The translations under genes and the position numbers were made by a program. A stretch of 64,000 nucleotides of DNA from Pseudonocardia alaniniphila (GTDB lineage: Bacteria; Actinomycetota; Actinomycetes; Mycobacteriales; Pseudonocardiaceae), in contig NZ_JAKXMK010000007.1 of the NCBI RefSeq assembly GCF_022524485.1, positions 1 to 64,000 on the forward strand. The letters run 5' to 3'. Numbering within the stretch: position 1 is the first letter of the stretch; each line of letters opens with the position of its first letter. Of the stretch, positions 36,924 through 45,646 are shown in pieces. The notes under the pieces are model-generated. The model had not been told where the DNA came from. It saw only the letters and a program-made list of their open reading frames with translations, and did no database searches.

Positions 36924-36990
36924 CCTCACGAGCCGAACGGCCACCGTCGTCGAGCCGTACCGGGCATTGTGTCCCACGAAACGGTCGAAT

Positions 36991-37010
36991 CCTGCCCGAT
37001 GTCGGGCAGG
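36991..37010. promoter_or_regulatory. Near-perfect 20-bp palindrome between amidase and small gene
   Basis: Arms CCTGCCCGA and TCGGGCAGG are perfectly complementary with 2 nt between them, 43 bp before the GTG at 37053 and 68 bp after the amidase stop. With so short a loop it suits an operator better than a terminator. Confidence 0.5.
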
Positions 37011-37052
37011 AAAGTTGGGTTTCCACCCCTGCGCAGGGCACTATCTCCTCTC

Positions 37053-37322
37053 GTGCCCGCCGGACCATACGACGACCTGATCGCCCACCTGGTTCGTAGC
37101 ACCCCGCTCAATGCGAGCGAGGCGGCGCGGGTGGTGGCTGAGGTGGTCGGGTACTTCGCCGAGCAGCTGCCGGATTTCGTCCGGCGGCGGCACGCGGAGC
37201 TGAAGAACCGCGGGCTCACGAACGACCAGATCTTCGCAGTGCTGGGAGCCGAGCTGGCGTCACGGCGGGTCGCGCCACCGCCGCAGTCGGCCCGCCAACT
37301 GCGGCGGATGGTCTACGGCTAG
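37053..37322 (+). CDS. Conserved-looking small helical protein before glmS
   Basis: An 89-residue basic protein, mostly helical (DLIAHLVRSTPLNASEAARVVAEVVGYF, then LPDFVRRRHAEL and LTNDQIFAVLGAEL), ending in SARQLRRMVYG. No signal or membrane segment. The pattern suggests a small DNA- or RNA-associated helical protein, but no family is recognised. The GTG at 37053 is chosen over upstream starts that would run into the palindrome. It ends 18 bp before glmS and may be co-transcribed. Confidence 0.7.
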   Translation: MPAGPYDDLIAHLVRSTPLNASEAARVVAEVVGYFAEQLPDFVRRRHAELKNRGLTNDQIFAVLGAELASRRVAPPPQSARQLRRMVYG

Positions 37323-37340
37323 TCGACCGGGAGGAACTGT

Positions 37341-39164
37341 ATGTGCGGCATCGTCGGTTACGTGGGGCCCCAGGACGCTGCTCCGATCCTGCTGGAGGGG
37401 CTAGGGCGGCTGGAGTACCGCGGCTACGACAGCGCCGGGCTCGCACTGAGTGCCAAGGGCGGGCTGAAAGTACGCAAGGTGAGCGGCCGGGTCGCCGACC
37501 TCGCGGCCGATCTACCGGCCCGGTTCAAGGGGGCGCCCGGCATCGGGCATACGCGCTGGGCCACGCACGGCGAGCCGAGCGAGACCAACGCCCATCCGCA
37601 GCTGGACACGGCGGGCCGGATCGCCGTGGTGCACAACGGGATCATCGAGAACGCTGACGAACTCCGTGCCAAGCTCACCGCCGACGGCGTCGAGTTCGCC
37701 TCACAGACCGACACCGAGGTCGTGGCGCACCTGGTGGCGGCGGCGTTCGCGGCGGGGGCGGGCGACCTGGAGCAGGCCGTGCGGCAGGCGCTGCGTCAGG
37801 TCGTCGGGGCCTACGGGCTCGCGGTGCTGGACGCGGAGCACCCGGACCGGATCGTCGTCGCCCGCAACGGCAGCCCGGTGCTGCTGGGCGTCGGCGAGAA
37901 GGAGATGTTCGTGGCGTCCGACGTCGCCGCGCTGATCGGGTACACCCGCCAGGTCGTCTACCTCGACGACGGCGAGCTCGCGACGATCACCGCGGGCGGC
38001 TACCGCACCTACACCCTCGACGACCGGTCCACGGCGAAGAGCCCGTCCACCATCGACTGGGACGTGGTCGGGGCCGAGATCGGCGACCACGCGCACTACC
38101 TGATCAAGGAGATCCAGGAGCAGCCGAGGACGATCGAGCGGGCGCTGAAGGGCCGTATCGACGAGCGGTTCGCCACCGCGCACCTCGGCGGGCTCAACCT
38201 CACCGTGCGCGAGGCCCGGGAGATCCGCCGTGTGAAGATCCTCGGCTGCGGCACGGCGTGCTACGCGGGCGAGCTCGGCGCTCAGCTGATCGAGGACCTG
38301 GCCCGCGTGCCGGCCACGGCGGAGGCGGCGTCGGAGTTCCGCTACCGCAACCCGGTGGTGGAGCCCGACACGCTCTACGTCGCCGTCAGCCAGTCAGGGG
38401 AGACGATCGACACGCTCGCCGCGGTGCAGGAGCTGCAGCGCAAGGGCGGCCGCGTGATCGGGATCGTCAACGTCGTCGGCTCCACGATCGCCCGCCAGGT
38501 GGACGGCGGCATCTACCTGCACGCCGGCCCGGAGATGTCGGTGGCCGCCACAAAGTCGTTCACCTCCACGGTGGCCGCGTTCGCGCTGCTCGCGCTGCAC
38601 CTCGGGCGGATCCGGGACCTCTCGCCCGAGCAGGGGCGCCGGATCATCGCAGGGCTGCTCGCGCTGCCCGGTCAGGTCGCACAGATCCTCGAGCAGGAGG
38701 ACGCGATCGCCGAGGTGGCCCGCGGGATCGCCACGAGCAACAGCATGCTGTTCGTCGGCCGCAGGCGGGGATGGCCGGTGGCTCGCGAGGGCGCGCAGAA
38801 GCTCAAGGAGATCTCCTACGTGCACGCAGAGGCCTACCCCTCGGCCGAGCTCAAGCACGGCCCGCTCGCGTTGGTGAGCCCCGAGATGCCGACTGTCGCG
38901 ATCGTCCCCGACGACGATCTGCTCGACAAGAACACCTCGACGCTGTCGGAGATCAAGGCGCGCAAGGGGCCGGTGATCGCGATCGCCCACCGGGAGCTGC
39001 CCGACCTCGCCGACCGCACCCTGGTGATCCCGAGGAGCGAGCCCGAGCTCGATCCGATCCTGCTCTCGATCCCGCTCCAGATCCTCGCCTATCACGCCGC
39101 AGTGGCGCTGGGGCGCGACGTGGACAAGCCCCGCAACCTCGCCAAGAGCGTCACCGTGGAGTAG
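37341..39164 (+). CDS. glmS: Glutamine-fructose-6-phosphate aminotransferase (isomerising)
   Basis: A 607-residue enzyme making glucosamine-6-phosphate, the first step to UDP-GlcNAc and peptidoglycan. It begins MCGIVGYVG with the catalytic Cys2 exposed after Met removal. The glutaminase half has GIGHTRWATHGEPSETNAHP. Two SIS domains follow (ILGCGTACYAGELGAQ, VSQSGETIDTLAA, and later GRRRGWPVAREGAQKLKEISYVHAEA), and the end KSVTVE is typical. The ATG at 37341 has GGGAGGAA upstream. Its 3' end overlaps the convergent acetyltransferase gene by 14 bp. No glmS ribozyme is seen. Confidence 0.97.
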   Translation: MCGIVGYVGPQDAAPILLEGLGRLEYRGYDSAGLALSAKGGLKVRKVSGRVADLAADLPARFKGAPGIGHTRWATHGEPSETNAHPQLDTAGRIAVVHNGIIENADELRAKLTADGVEFASQTDTEVVAHLVAAAFAAGAGDLEQAVRQALRQVVGAYGLAVLDAEHPDRIVVARNGSPVLLGVGEKEMFVASDVAALIGYTRQVVYLDDGELATITAGGYRTYTLDDRSTAKSPSTIDWDVVGAEIGDHAHYLIKEIQEQPRTIERALKGRIDERFATAHLGGLNLTVREAREIRRVKILGCGTACYAGELGAQLIEDLARVPATAEAASEFRYRNPVVEPDTLYVAVSQSGETIDTLAAVQELQRKGGRVIGIVNVVGSTIARQVDGGIYLHAGPEMSVAATKSFTSTVAAFALLALHLGRIRDLSPEQGRRIIAGLLALPGQVAQILEQEDAIAEVARGIATSNSMLFVGRRRGWPVAREGAQKLKEISYVHAEAYPSAELKHGPLALVSPEMPTVAIVPDDDLLDKNTSTLSEIKARKGPVIAIAHRELPDLADRTLVIPRSEPELDPILLSIPLQILAYHAAVALGRDVDKPRNLAKSVTVE

Positions 39165-39699
39165 TTCCGGCCAACCACGGACAGAGGGCGGCCGGCTCGA
39201 TGCACATGGGCACGTGCGGGTGGCCGACGTAGGTCTCCACCGGCCCGTCGGTGCGCCAGCCCAGGCGGTGGAAGAACCGTTCGTTGGCCACCTGCACGTG
39301 CGCTCGCATCAGCCGTGCTCCGCGAGCGCCCGCCGCGGCCACGGCGCACCGCACCAGCGGGGCGCCGATGTTCGCAGCCCGGAACTCCGGAAGCACCGCG
39401 AGCCGGTCGCCCAGCCACTCACCCGGCCCCGTCGGATAGAGCCGGACCGCGCCCGCCGGACGCCCGGCGTGCAGCGCGAGCACGTGGATCACGTCGGTAC
39501 GTGCGTCGTGGGCGTCGGCGTCGGAGCCGGTGAACAGGCCCTGCTCCGCCACGAACACGGCGTGCCGGATGCGGTGGTGTGCACCGAGACCGGCGGCGTC
39601 GTGGGCCGGGCGACAGTGCACGGGGTCGATGCCGACCAGCACGTTCACCGGCGGGCGTGGGCGTATCCGCGGCACACGCGGTAGCACCGGTGCGCTCAT
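39151..39699 (-). CDS. MSMEG_0567/Sll0786-type N-acetyltransferase
   Basis: A 182-residue GNAT-fold protein with the family's N-terminal IRHAVFVAEQGLF and the acetyl-CoA site region AGAVRLYPTGPGEWLGDRLAV followed by RAANIGAPLV. The C-terminus with FFHRLGWR and CPWLAG resembles the nitrogen-starvation N-acetyltransferases that accompany nitrilase clusters (Nit1C). It lies 67 bp downstream of the radical SAM gene on the same strand, as expected for this family. The ATG at 39699 has GAGGACC upstream. In some genomes it is fused to an AIR-synthase-like domain; here that protein is separate, at 48665. Confidence 0.85.
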   Translation of the reverse strand: MSAPVLPRVPRIRPRPPVNVLVGIDPVHCRPAHDAAGLGAHHRIRHAVFVAEQGLFTGSDADAHDARTDVIHVLALHAGRPAGAVRLYPTGPGEWLGDRLAVLPEFRAANIGAPLVRCAVAAAGARGARLMRAHVQVANERFFHRLGWRTDGPVETYVGHPHVPMCIEPAALCPWLAGTTPR

Positions 39700-39766
39700 C
39701 GTCGGTCCTCGCCGCGCAAGGAGCGCCGCTCGTCCAGGCGGTCCGCCGATGCGCTCGCGCCCTCGC

Positions 39767-40936
39767 TCACGCCGGGCGCCTGCCGATCTGCAGCAACGGG
39801 GCCCCACCCGGTGCGCCGCTGCCGGTCGGCCCGCACGGTGCGGGCGCGCCGGCGTGCTGCACGAGGTTCAGCGAGGAGCAGGCCTGGCACCGGGCACAAC
39901 CGGCGACAGCCGTCTCGGCGCCGAGCCCGCGCTCGGCGAGGAAACCGGCGACCTTGCGGTAGATCGGCTCGGTGTACTCGCGCGACGGCGCGGGCACATC
40001 CTGCATGAGCGACCCGGACACGGGCCGCAGCGGCACCACGAACGGGTAGACGCCGATGTCGACGGCGCGCTTGCACATCTGCACCGTCAGCTCGGGGTCC
40101 TCGCCCATGCCGAGGATGACGTAGGTGGAGACCCGGCCCTCGCCGAACAGCGCGACGGCGTGCTCCCACGTGCGGAAGTACGTCTCGATGCCGGTGCGGA
40201 ACTTGCCGGGCGCGACGCGGGCGAGCACCGCCGGGTCGAACGACTCGACGTGGATGCCGAGCGCGTCCACGCCCATGTCGTGCACCTGGTCGATGGTCGT
40301 GAGATCGCGCGGCGGCTCGAACTGCACCTCCACCGGCAGCCCGGCGGCCTCCTTCACCGCCTGCCCGCACCGGGCGACGTAGAGCGCCCCCCGGTCGGGC
40401 GCGACCGACGAGCCGGTGGTGAGGGTGGCGTCGACCGCGCCGTCCAGTTCCTTGGCGGCGACGGCCACCTCGGCGAGCATCTCCGGCGTCTTCTTCGCGA
40501 TCGTGCGGCCCGCGGCGAGGGAGAGCCCGATTCCGCAGAAGCCGCACTGGTCGGAGTTGCCCCAGTAGTTGCACGCCTGCACGACGGTGGATGCGAGCGA
40601 GTCCAGGTGCAGCAGCGCGATCTGGTGGTAAGGAATGCCGTCGGCGGTGGTGAGGTCGTAGAACCGGGGTCTGGCCGTGCCCGAGACGGAGGCGAGCTTG
40701 ATCCCGTCGCGGTAGATGCCCTGGCCGTCGTCCTCGGCCCGCAGCGAATAGGGCGATGACTCGCTGGGCGGCACGGTGACGGGCACGCCCTCGATCCACA
40801 GCATGCCCGAGTCCGACGGGCCGGCCCCGCCCTGGCGGGACGTCTCCAGCCGGGTCTCCAGCCGAAGACCCAGGCTCTGCAGTTCCATGATCAACCCGGC
40901 TACCCCGAGAGTGGTGCCGTCGTCCACCGCGGTCAT
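39767..40936 (-). CDS. MSMEG_0568-family radical SAM protein
   Basis: A 389-residue radical SAM enzyme of the Nit1C-type cluster. The FeS-binding Cys residues are C122, C131 and C134 (ACNYWGNSDQCGFCGIG), a CX8CX2C spacing instead of the usual CX3CX2C. A TIM-barrel follows (EVQFEPPRDL, GIHVESFDP, YVILGMGED). Near the C-terminus CARCQAC offers three more Cys for a possible second cluster. A Pro/Gly-rich tail ends the protein. Such proteins are encoded beside nitrilases in nitrogen-starvation or cyanide-assimilation clusters; no nitrilase is present here. The reaction is unknown. Confidence 0.9.
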   Translation of the reverse strand: MTAVDDGTTLGVAGLIMELQSLGLRLETRLETSRQGGAGPSDSGMLWIEGVPVTVPPSESSPYSLRAEDDGQGIYRDGIKLASVSGTARPRFYDLTTADGIPYHQIALLHLDSLASTVVQACNYWGNSDQCGFCGIGLSLAAGRTIAKKTPEMLAEVAVAAKELDGAVDATLTTGSSVAPDRGALYVARCGQAVKEAAGLPVEVQFEPPRDLTTIDQVHDMGVDALGIHVESFDPAVLARVAPGKFRTGIETYFRTWEHAVALFGEGRVSTYVILGMGEDPELTVQMCKRAVDIGVYPFVVPLRPVSGSLMQDVPAPSREYTEPIYRKVAGFLAERGLGAETAVAGCARCQACSSLNLVQHAGAPAPCGPTGSGAPGGAPLLQIGRRPA

Positions 40937-41020
40937 GCGGCCCCCTGACGTTTACTAGAGTGGGTGATCGTGTCCTATAGGAGACCGACGGCCCGTGCCG
41001 TGTCAAGCGAAGGTGTCGCA

Positions 41021-42202
41021 GTGCCACGGGTGGCGCTCGTCAGCCACTCGACGACCCCGCGCGGTGGGCACGTCCACACGCTGGGGCTCGCGGAGGCGCT
41101 GCACCGGGCAGGCCACCCCGTGCACCTCGTGGCGCTCGGCGACCCGGCCGCCGGGTTGTACCGGCCCACGGTCGCGCCGCACACCGTGCTTCAGGGACCG
41201 TCCCGTGCGGGGACCACGCTGGAGGAACGCGTGCTCGCCGCCATCGACCTGCTCGCGTGGGGGCTGGCCGGGCGCATCGGCGAGTTCGACGTCCTGCACG
41301 CCCAGGACTGCATCGCCGCCCGCGCAACGCTTCGAGCCCGCGAGGCGACGGGCGCGCCCGTCCGCGTCCTGCGGACCGCGCATCACGTCGACGACTTCAC
41401 CACGCCCGTGCTGATCGACTGTCAGCGCCGGGCGATCACCGAGCCGGATCGGGTGTTGGTGGTGAGTGAGCAGTGGCGGACGATCCTGCGGGGGGAGTTC
41501 GGCGTGGCAGCCACCGTGGTGCCGAACGGCGTCGACGCCGCGCGGTTCCCCGCGGTCCCGGTGGTCGACCGGGCGGCGTTGCGCGAGCGGGTGGGCGCCC
41601 ACGGTCCGTTGCTGCTCGCCGTGGGCGGCATCGAGCCACGCAAGGGGAGCGTCGTCGCGTTCCGGGCGCTCGCGCAGCTCGCCGCCGAGGCCGACGCCGA
41701 TCGCTCGCCGCGCCCGCTGCTCGCCGTGGTCGGGGGCCACTCGTTCCAGGATTTCGCGCCGTACCGCGAGGCCGCGCTCGCCGAGCTGCCCGCACTCGGG
41801 CTGCAGGCCGGCCGGGACGTCGTGGAGCTCGGCACCGTGAGCGATGCGGATCTCGGTGCCTGGTACGCCGCCGCCGACGTCCTCGCGTACCCGTCGCTGA
41901 AGGAGGGGTTCGGGCTGGTCGCGATCGAGGCGATGAGCCAAGGGCTCCCGGTCGTCGCCAGCGACGTGCCGGTGTTCGGCGAGTATCTGACCGGCGGCGT
42001 GGACGCCTTGCTTCCGGCCGCGGGCGATCCAGCCGCGCTGGCCGCAGCCCTGCACGCCGTGCTGACCGACGACGGGCTGCGTGAGCGGTTGCGCGTGGCC
42101 GGTGCGGCGGTGGCGGCGCGCTTCACCTGGGACGCCGCGGCGGCGCGGCACTCCGCGATCTACACCGAGCTCGCCGCAGACACCCCTCCGGTCCAGGTGT
42201 GA
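41021..42202 (+). CDS. MSMEG_0565-family glycosyltransferase (GT4 fold)
   Basis: A 393-residue protein with the characteristic start PRVALVSHSTTPRGGHVHTL, then FDVLHAQDCIAA, a HHVDDF block and the GT-B nucleotide-sugar site GGIEPRKGS... followed by YPSLKEGFGLVAIEAMSQGLPVVASD. This family accompanies the radical SAM and acetyltransferase of Nit1C-type clusters, and here it is divergent from them. The GTG at 41021 (GAAGG, 7 nt upstream) matches the family start better than the upstream GTG at 40964. The acceptor is unknown. Confidence 0.9.
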   Translation: MPRVALVSHSTTPRGGHVHTLGLAEALHRAGHPVHLVALGDPAAGLYRPTVAPHTVLQGPSRAGTTLEERVLAAIDLLAWGLAGRIGEFDVLHAQDCIAARATLRAREATGAPVRVLRTAHHVDDFTTPVLIDCQRRAITEPDRVLVVSEQWRTILRGEFGVAATVVPNGVDAARFPAVPVVDRAALRERVGAHGPLLLAVGGIEPRKGSVVAFRALAQLAAEADADRSPRPLLAVVGGHSFQDFAPYREAALAELPALGLQAGRDVVELGTVSDADLGAWYAAADVLAYPSLKEGFGLVAIEAMSQGLPVVASDVPVFGEYLTGGVDALLPAAGDPAALAAALHAVLTDDGLRERLRVAGAAVAARFTWDAAAARHSAIYTELAADTPPVQV

Positions 42203-42288
42203 CCATCGCCGCACGCAACCGGGCCATGCGGCGCGTCGCCTCCGCAACCTCGCAGGTCGGTAGGTGCCCGCCACTACCGTGTTCCCCC

Positions 42289-43635
42289 ATGCTGTCTCTG
42301 CTCCCCAGCACAGCTCGTACGCTGCTCGCCCGCACCGCTCGCGCCCAACGTGACGGCCGCGTCCCGTCCCTGGTCGCGGGTGTCGTCCGCGGGCGAGATC
42401 TCGTGTGGTCAACCGGACGCGGCGAGATCAGCGAGCCGCACGACGACGTCCAGTTCCGCCTCGGTTCGATCAGCAAGGTCGTCACCGCCATCACCGTGCT
42501 ACGCCTGCGTGACGAGGGCAGGCTCAGCCTCGACGACCCGCTCGACCGGCACCTGCCCGGCACGCCACTGGGCGGCCGGACCGTGGGTCAGCTCCTCTCG
42601 CATCTCGCCGGGGCGGGCTCGGAGAGTCCGGGGAAGTGGTGGGAGCGCACTCCGGGCACCACGCTGAAGGGCCTCGGGCTCTCGGACGCCGACGTGGTGC
42701 TGCCCGCGGCACGCCGTTTCCACTACTCGAACCTCGGGTTCGGCCTGCTCGGAGCGCTCGTCGCCGAGGTGCGCGAACGTGCGTGGGAGGAGGTGGCCCG
42801 TGACGAGGTCCTGATCCCGCTCGGCATGCGGCGCACCACCCCTCGGCCGTGCGGGCGGGCCGCACAGGGTTATGCCGTGCACCCGTGGGCCGACGTGATG
42901 CAGATCGAGCCCGAGCACGACGCGGGGGTGATGGCACCCGCAGGCCAGCTGTGGTCCACCGCCGCCGATCTCGCCCGGCTGGGTTCGTTCCTGCTCGGTG
43001 ACACCCGCGGTGTGCTCTCGCCCGACACCGTCGAGGAGATGACCGTCCCGGCGGGAGTCGACTCGTCGGCCCTGACCTGGTCGGCCTACGGGCTGGGCGT
43101 GCAGGTCCAGCGGGTCGGCACCGACCCCGCTCGGCCGGGCCCGGTCCTGGTCGGCCACGGCGGTTCGATGCCGGGCTTCCTCGCAGGCCTCTGGGTGGAC
43201 CGCGAGGAGTGCTCCGGGGCGCTCGCTCTGGCCAACACGACCGCGGGCATGGACAGCGGTCTGACGACCGGGCTGCTCGCCGATCTGCGCGCCGCCGAGC
43301 CCCGGATCGTCGAACCGTGGAAGCCGGACAGCTCGCCGGTGCCGCTGGACATGCTCGGACCCTGGTTCTGGGGCCCGATGCCCTACGTGCTGCGGGCGAT
43401 CCCGGGTGGACTGCTGCACCTGGGTGGCCTCGGCAGGCCGGGTCGCAGCAGCCGGTTCCGCCCCCGCCCCGACGGCACGTGGGTGGGTCTCGACGGCTAC
43501 TTCGCAGGCGAGACCTTGCGGCTCGACCCGGAGTCGCTCAACCTCGCGACGTTCGTCTTCACCCGCACGCCCTACGACCCGGCCGCGCCGGTGCCGGGTG
43601 GCGTCGACGCGGCCGGGTGGGGCGTGCACCCCTAG
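42289..43635 (+). CDS. Beta-lactamase-fold serine hydrolase
   Basis: A 448-residue member of the class C beta-lactamase / esterase superfamily. It has SxxK in LGSISKVV (nucleophile Ser), YxN in HYSNLGFG and HGG in VGHGGSMPG. No signal peptide is seen, so it is probably an intracellular esterase or peptidase rather than a resistance enzyme. The C-terminal 110 residues form an additional domain. The ATG at 42289 is preferred. The stop is intertwined with that of the convergent MFS gene (4-bp overlap at CTAG). Confidence 0.88.
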   Translation: MLSLLPSTARTLLARTARAQRDGRVPSLVAGVVRGRDLVWSTGRGEISEPHDDVQFRLGSISKVVTAITVLRLRDEGRLSLDDPLDRHLPGTPLGGRTVGQLLSHLAGAGSESPGKWWERTPGTTLKGLGLSDADVVLPAARRFHYSNLGFGLLGALVAEVRERAWEEVARDEVLIPLGMRRTTPRPCGRAAQGYAVHPWADVMQIEPEHDAGVMAPAGQLWSTAADLARLGSFLLGDTRGVLSPDTVEEMTVPAGVDSSALTWSAYGLGVQVQRVGTDPARPGPVLVGHGGSMPGFLAGLWVDREECSGALALANTTAGMDSGLTTGLLADLRAAEPRIVEPWKPDSSPVPLDMLGPWFWGPMPYVLRAIPGGLLHLGGLGRPGRSSRFRPRPDGTWVGLDGYFAGETLRLDPESLNLATFVFTRTPYDPAAPVPGGVDAAGWGVHP

Positions 43636-44864
43636 GCCGCCACCTCGGATCGATCCGGGGCGTTCAGGGCGATCGGCAGGTGGGCCCGGGTCGACACCGC
43701 GATCAGCGTGGTACCGGCCAGGGCGATGACGACGAGGCCACCCAGTAGCACCGGGTAGCCCGCCACGCCGGAGAGCGCGGCGAGCGCGGTGGGCAGCAGG
43801 AACCCGACGTAGGCCAGCGCGTAGTAGACGCCGGTCATTCCGGCCAGCTCCGATGGCGGCACGAGCCGCTGGATCTCCAGCAGCCCGGAGACCACGGCGA
43901 TGCCGTATGCCACGCCGAGGACCACCGCGGCGAGGAGCGCCAGCAACGGCGAGTGCAACTGTGCACCGAGCACGCTGACCACGAGGCCGCAGGACATGAT
44001 CACCATGGCGATCACGATGGCGCGCGCGTCGGTCATCCGGTCGAGGCGCTTCGCGATCGGCTGCACCGCCGCCCCGGCGCCGAGCGTGCAGACGGTGAGC
44101 AGTGTGGAGTAGGCCAGGTCCCAGTGGCCGAGCCGGCCGCCCACGACCTGCGGCATCGTCGCGTAGGCCACCCCGGCGGCCCCGAAGACCCAGGGCGTCA
44201 TCGGCAGGATGACGCGCAGGAACCGGGGATGGCGCACGGCGGGCACCGCGAACCCGGCCCGCCGGACGTTCGGATCCGCCGCGGCGGCGTGGCGGCGCCG
44301 GGTCTCGGGGCTGCGCAGCAGTAGCGGCAGCACCGCGGCCGTGAGCGCGAGGTGCACCACGTAGGGCGTCACCATCGGCCAGGGTCCCCACTGCGCGAGC
44401 ACGCCGGCCACGCCCGCACCGAGGCCGAAGCCCAGCGTCAGCGCGAGGGCCGCCCGGCGGGCACCCGTGCCGGGATGGGCGGACGGGTCGTAGGGAGCCT
44501 CGGACAGCTCCTTGACCCACGTGGTGCCGACGGCCATCGCGATCGCGACCGCCACACCTGACACGAGCCGGCCGAGGAAGATCGGCAACGGGCCGGACTC
44601 GCCGAACGCCAGCAGCGCGCTCGCCAGCACGGAGCACACGACGCCCGCGACGAGCAGTGGCCGGCGGCCGAACCTGTTAGAGAGCCCGCCGACGATCAGC
44701 AGCGCCGGTGCCAGGCCGACGACGTAGGCGCCCAGGAACTCGTCGACCGTGAGCACCGAGTACCCGGCCGTGTCCCGGTACATCACCAGGAGCGGGGTGA
44801 ACTGGTTGCCACCCCATCCGCAGCAGAACATCGCCGCGGCAACCGCGATCCACGAGCGTTTCAT
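43632..44864 (-). CDS. Major facilitator superfamily transporter
   Basis: A 410-residue protein with 12 hydrophobic segments and MFS signatures (GLSNRFGRRPLLVAG between helices 2 and 3, YVVGLAPALLIVGG). It starts MKRSWIAVAAAMFCCGWGGNQ. The ATG at 44864 overlaps the GntR stop by 4 nt (ATGA), so it is translated with, and probably repressed by, that regulator. It is likely an efflux or uptake carrier for the GntR ligand. Confidence 0.9.
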   Translation of the reverse strand: MKRSWIAVAAAMFCCGWGGNQFTPLLVMYRDTAGYSVLTVDEFLGAYVVGLAPALLIVGGLSNRFGRRPLLVAGVVCSVLASALLAFGESGPLPIFLGRLVSGVAVAIAMAVGTTWVKELSEAPYDPSAHPGTGARRAALALTLGFGLGAGVAGVLAQWGPWPMVTPYVVHLALTAAVLPLLLRSPETRRRHAAAADPNVRRAGFAVPAVRHPRFLRVILPMTPWVFGAAGVAYATMPQVVGGRLGHWDLAYSTLLTVCTLGAGAAVQPIAKRLDRMTDARAIVIAMVIMSCGLVVSVLGAQLHSPLLALLAAVVLGVAYGIAVVSGLLEIQRLVPPSELAGMTGVYYALAYVGFLLPTALAALSGVAGYPVLLGGLVVIALAGTTLIAVSTRAHLPIALNAPDRSEVAA

Positions 44865-45553
44865 CGCGACGACCCCCACCACACCCCGCCCGGACGCATG
44901 CGCTCCGGCCGGTGGGTGCCGTCGAGGTGGGAGCGCAGCAGCTCCGCGAAGTAGTCCGCGTCCCCGTCGGCGACGGCGTCGGCGAGTGCCTCGTGCTCGC
45001 GCAGCACGATCGCGACGTGCTGGAGGTTCGGGCCGAGGGCGTGGATGTTCATCCGGCGCTGGCGGTCGGCGAGCGTCGCGTAGAAGCGAGTGGTGATCGC
45101 GTTGCCCCCGTCGGCCACGATGGCCCGGTGGAAGGCCTCGTCGGCCTCCGCGAAGGCGACGAGGTCGCCGGCGTCGGCGAGCTCGTGCTGCCGCTTCAGG
45201 ATCGCTCGCAGACCGGCGGCGGCCTCGGTCAGCGACGCCGCGGCACCGATCCCACGCACCAGCCGGCGCACGGCGGCGGTCTCGAGCGCCTCCCGCGCGT
45301 CGAGCACGTCGTCGGCCTCGCCGGGCGGAACCGGCGCCACGACGGCACCGCGCTTGGGGATCAGCTGCAGCAGCTCCTCTGCCTGTAGACGCAGGAAGGC
45401 CTCCCGCACGGGGGTGCGGCTCATACCGAGCCGCTCCGCGATGTCGCCCTCGCTGAGCAGGTGCCCGGCGGGGAGTTCCCCGGAGAGCACGAGTTCTTTG
45501 GTGGCGAGGTAGGCCCGGACGGCTGCAGGAGGGTCCTTCGGGGTCGGCGGCAT
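44861..45553 (-). CDS. GntR-family regulator with FCD domain
   Basis: A 230-residue regulator. The winged helix (about 10-72) has LSEGDIAERLGMSRTPVREAFLRLQAEELL. The FCD ligand domain (about 85-215) has VLDAREALETAAVRRL, the metal-ligand Asp/His pattern ADEAFHRAIV and a late EHEALADAVADGD. The ATG at 45553 fits. A perfect palindrome lies 19-36 bp upstream of it, so it probably represses its own operon with the MFS gene. Confidence 0.93.
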   Translation of the reverse strand: MPPTPKDPPAAVRAYLATKELVLSGELPAGHLLSEGDIAERLGMSRTPVREAFLRLQAEELLQLIPKRGAVVAPVPPGEADDVLDAREALETAAVRRLVRGIGAAASLTEAAAGLRAILKRQHELADAGDLVAFAEADEAFHRAIVADGGNAITTRFYATLADRQRRMNIHALGPNLQHVAIVLREHEALADAVADGDADYFAELLRSHLDGTHRPERMRPGGVWWGSSR

Positions 45554-45571
45554 GCCTCGACAGTAGGCCTG

Positions 45572-45589
45572 AGATACAAGCTTGTATCT
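45572..45589. promoter_or_regulatory. GntR operator (perfect 18-bp palindrome)
   Basis: AGATACAAGCTTGTATCT is a perfect palindrome just upstream of gntR. Its core ATACAAG/CTTGTAT is of the type bound by FCD GntR proteins. It probably overlaps the promoter of the gntR-MFS operon. Confidence 0.8.
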
Positions 45590-45646
45590 ATGATGTAGGT
45601 CTATGAGCTGCATCTCCGGACGTAGCTCATCCCCGCCGAGGTCAGC

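Noticed and set aside
37200..37341. Possible glmS ribozyme
   Set aside because: The gap to the upstream gene is only 18 bp and no ribozyme-like structure is visible. Actinobacteria generally lack it.
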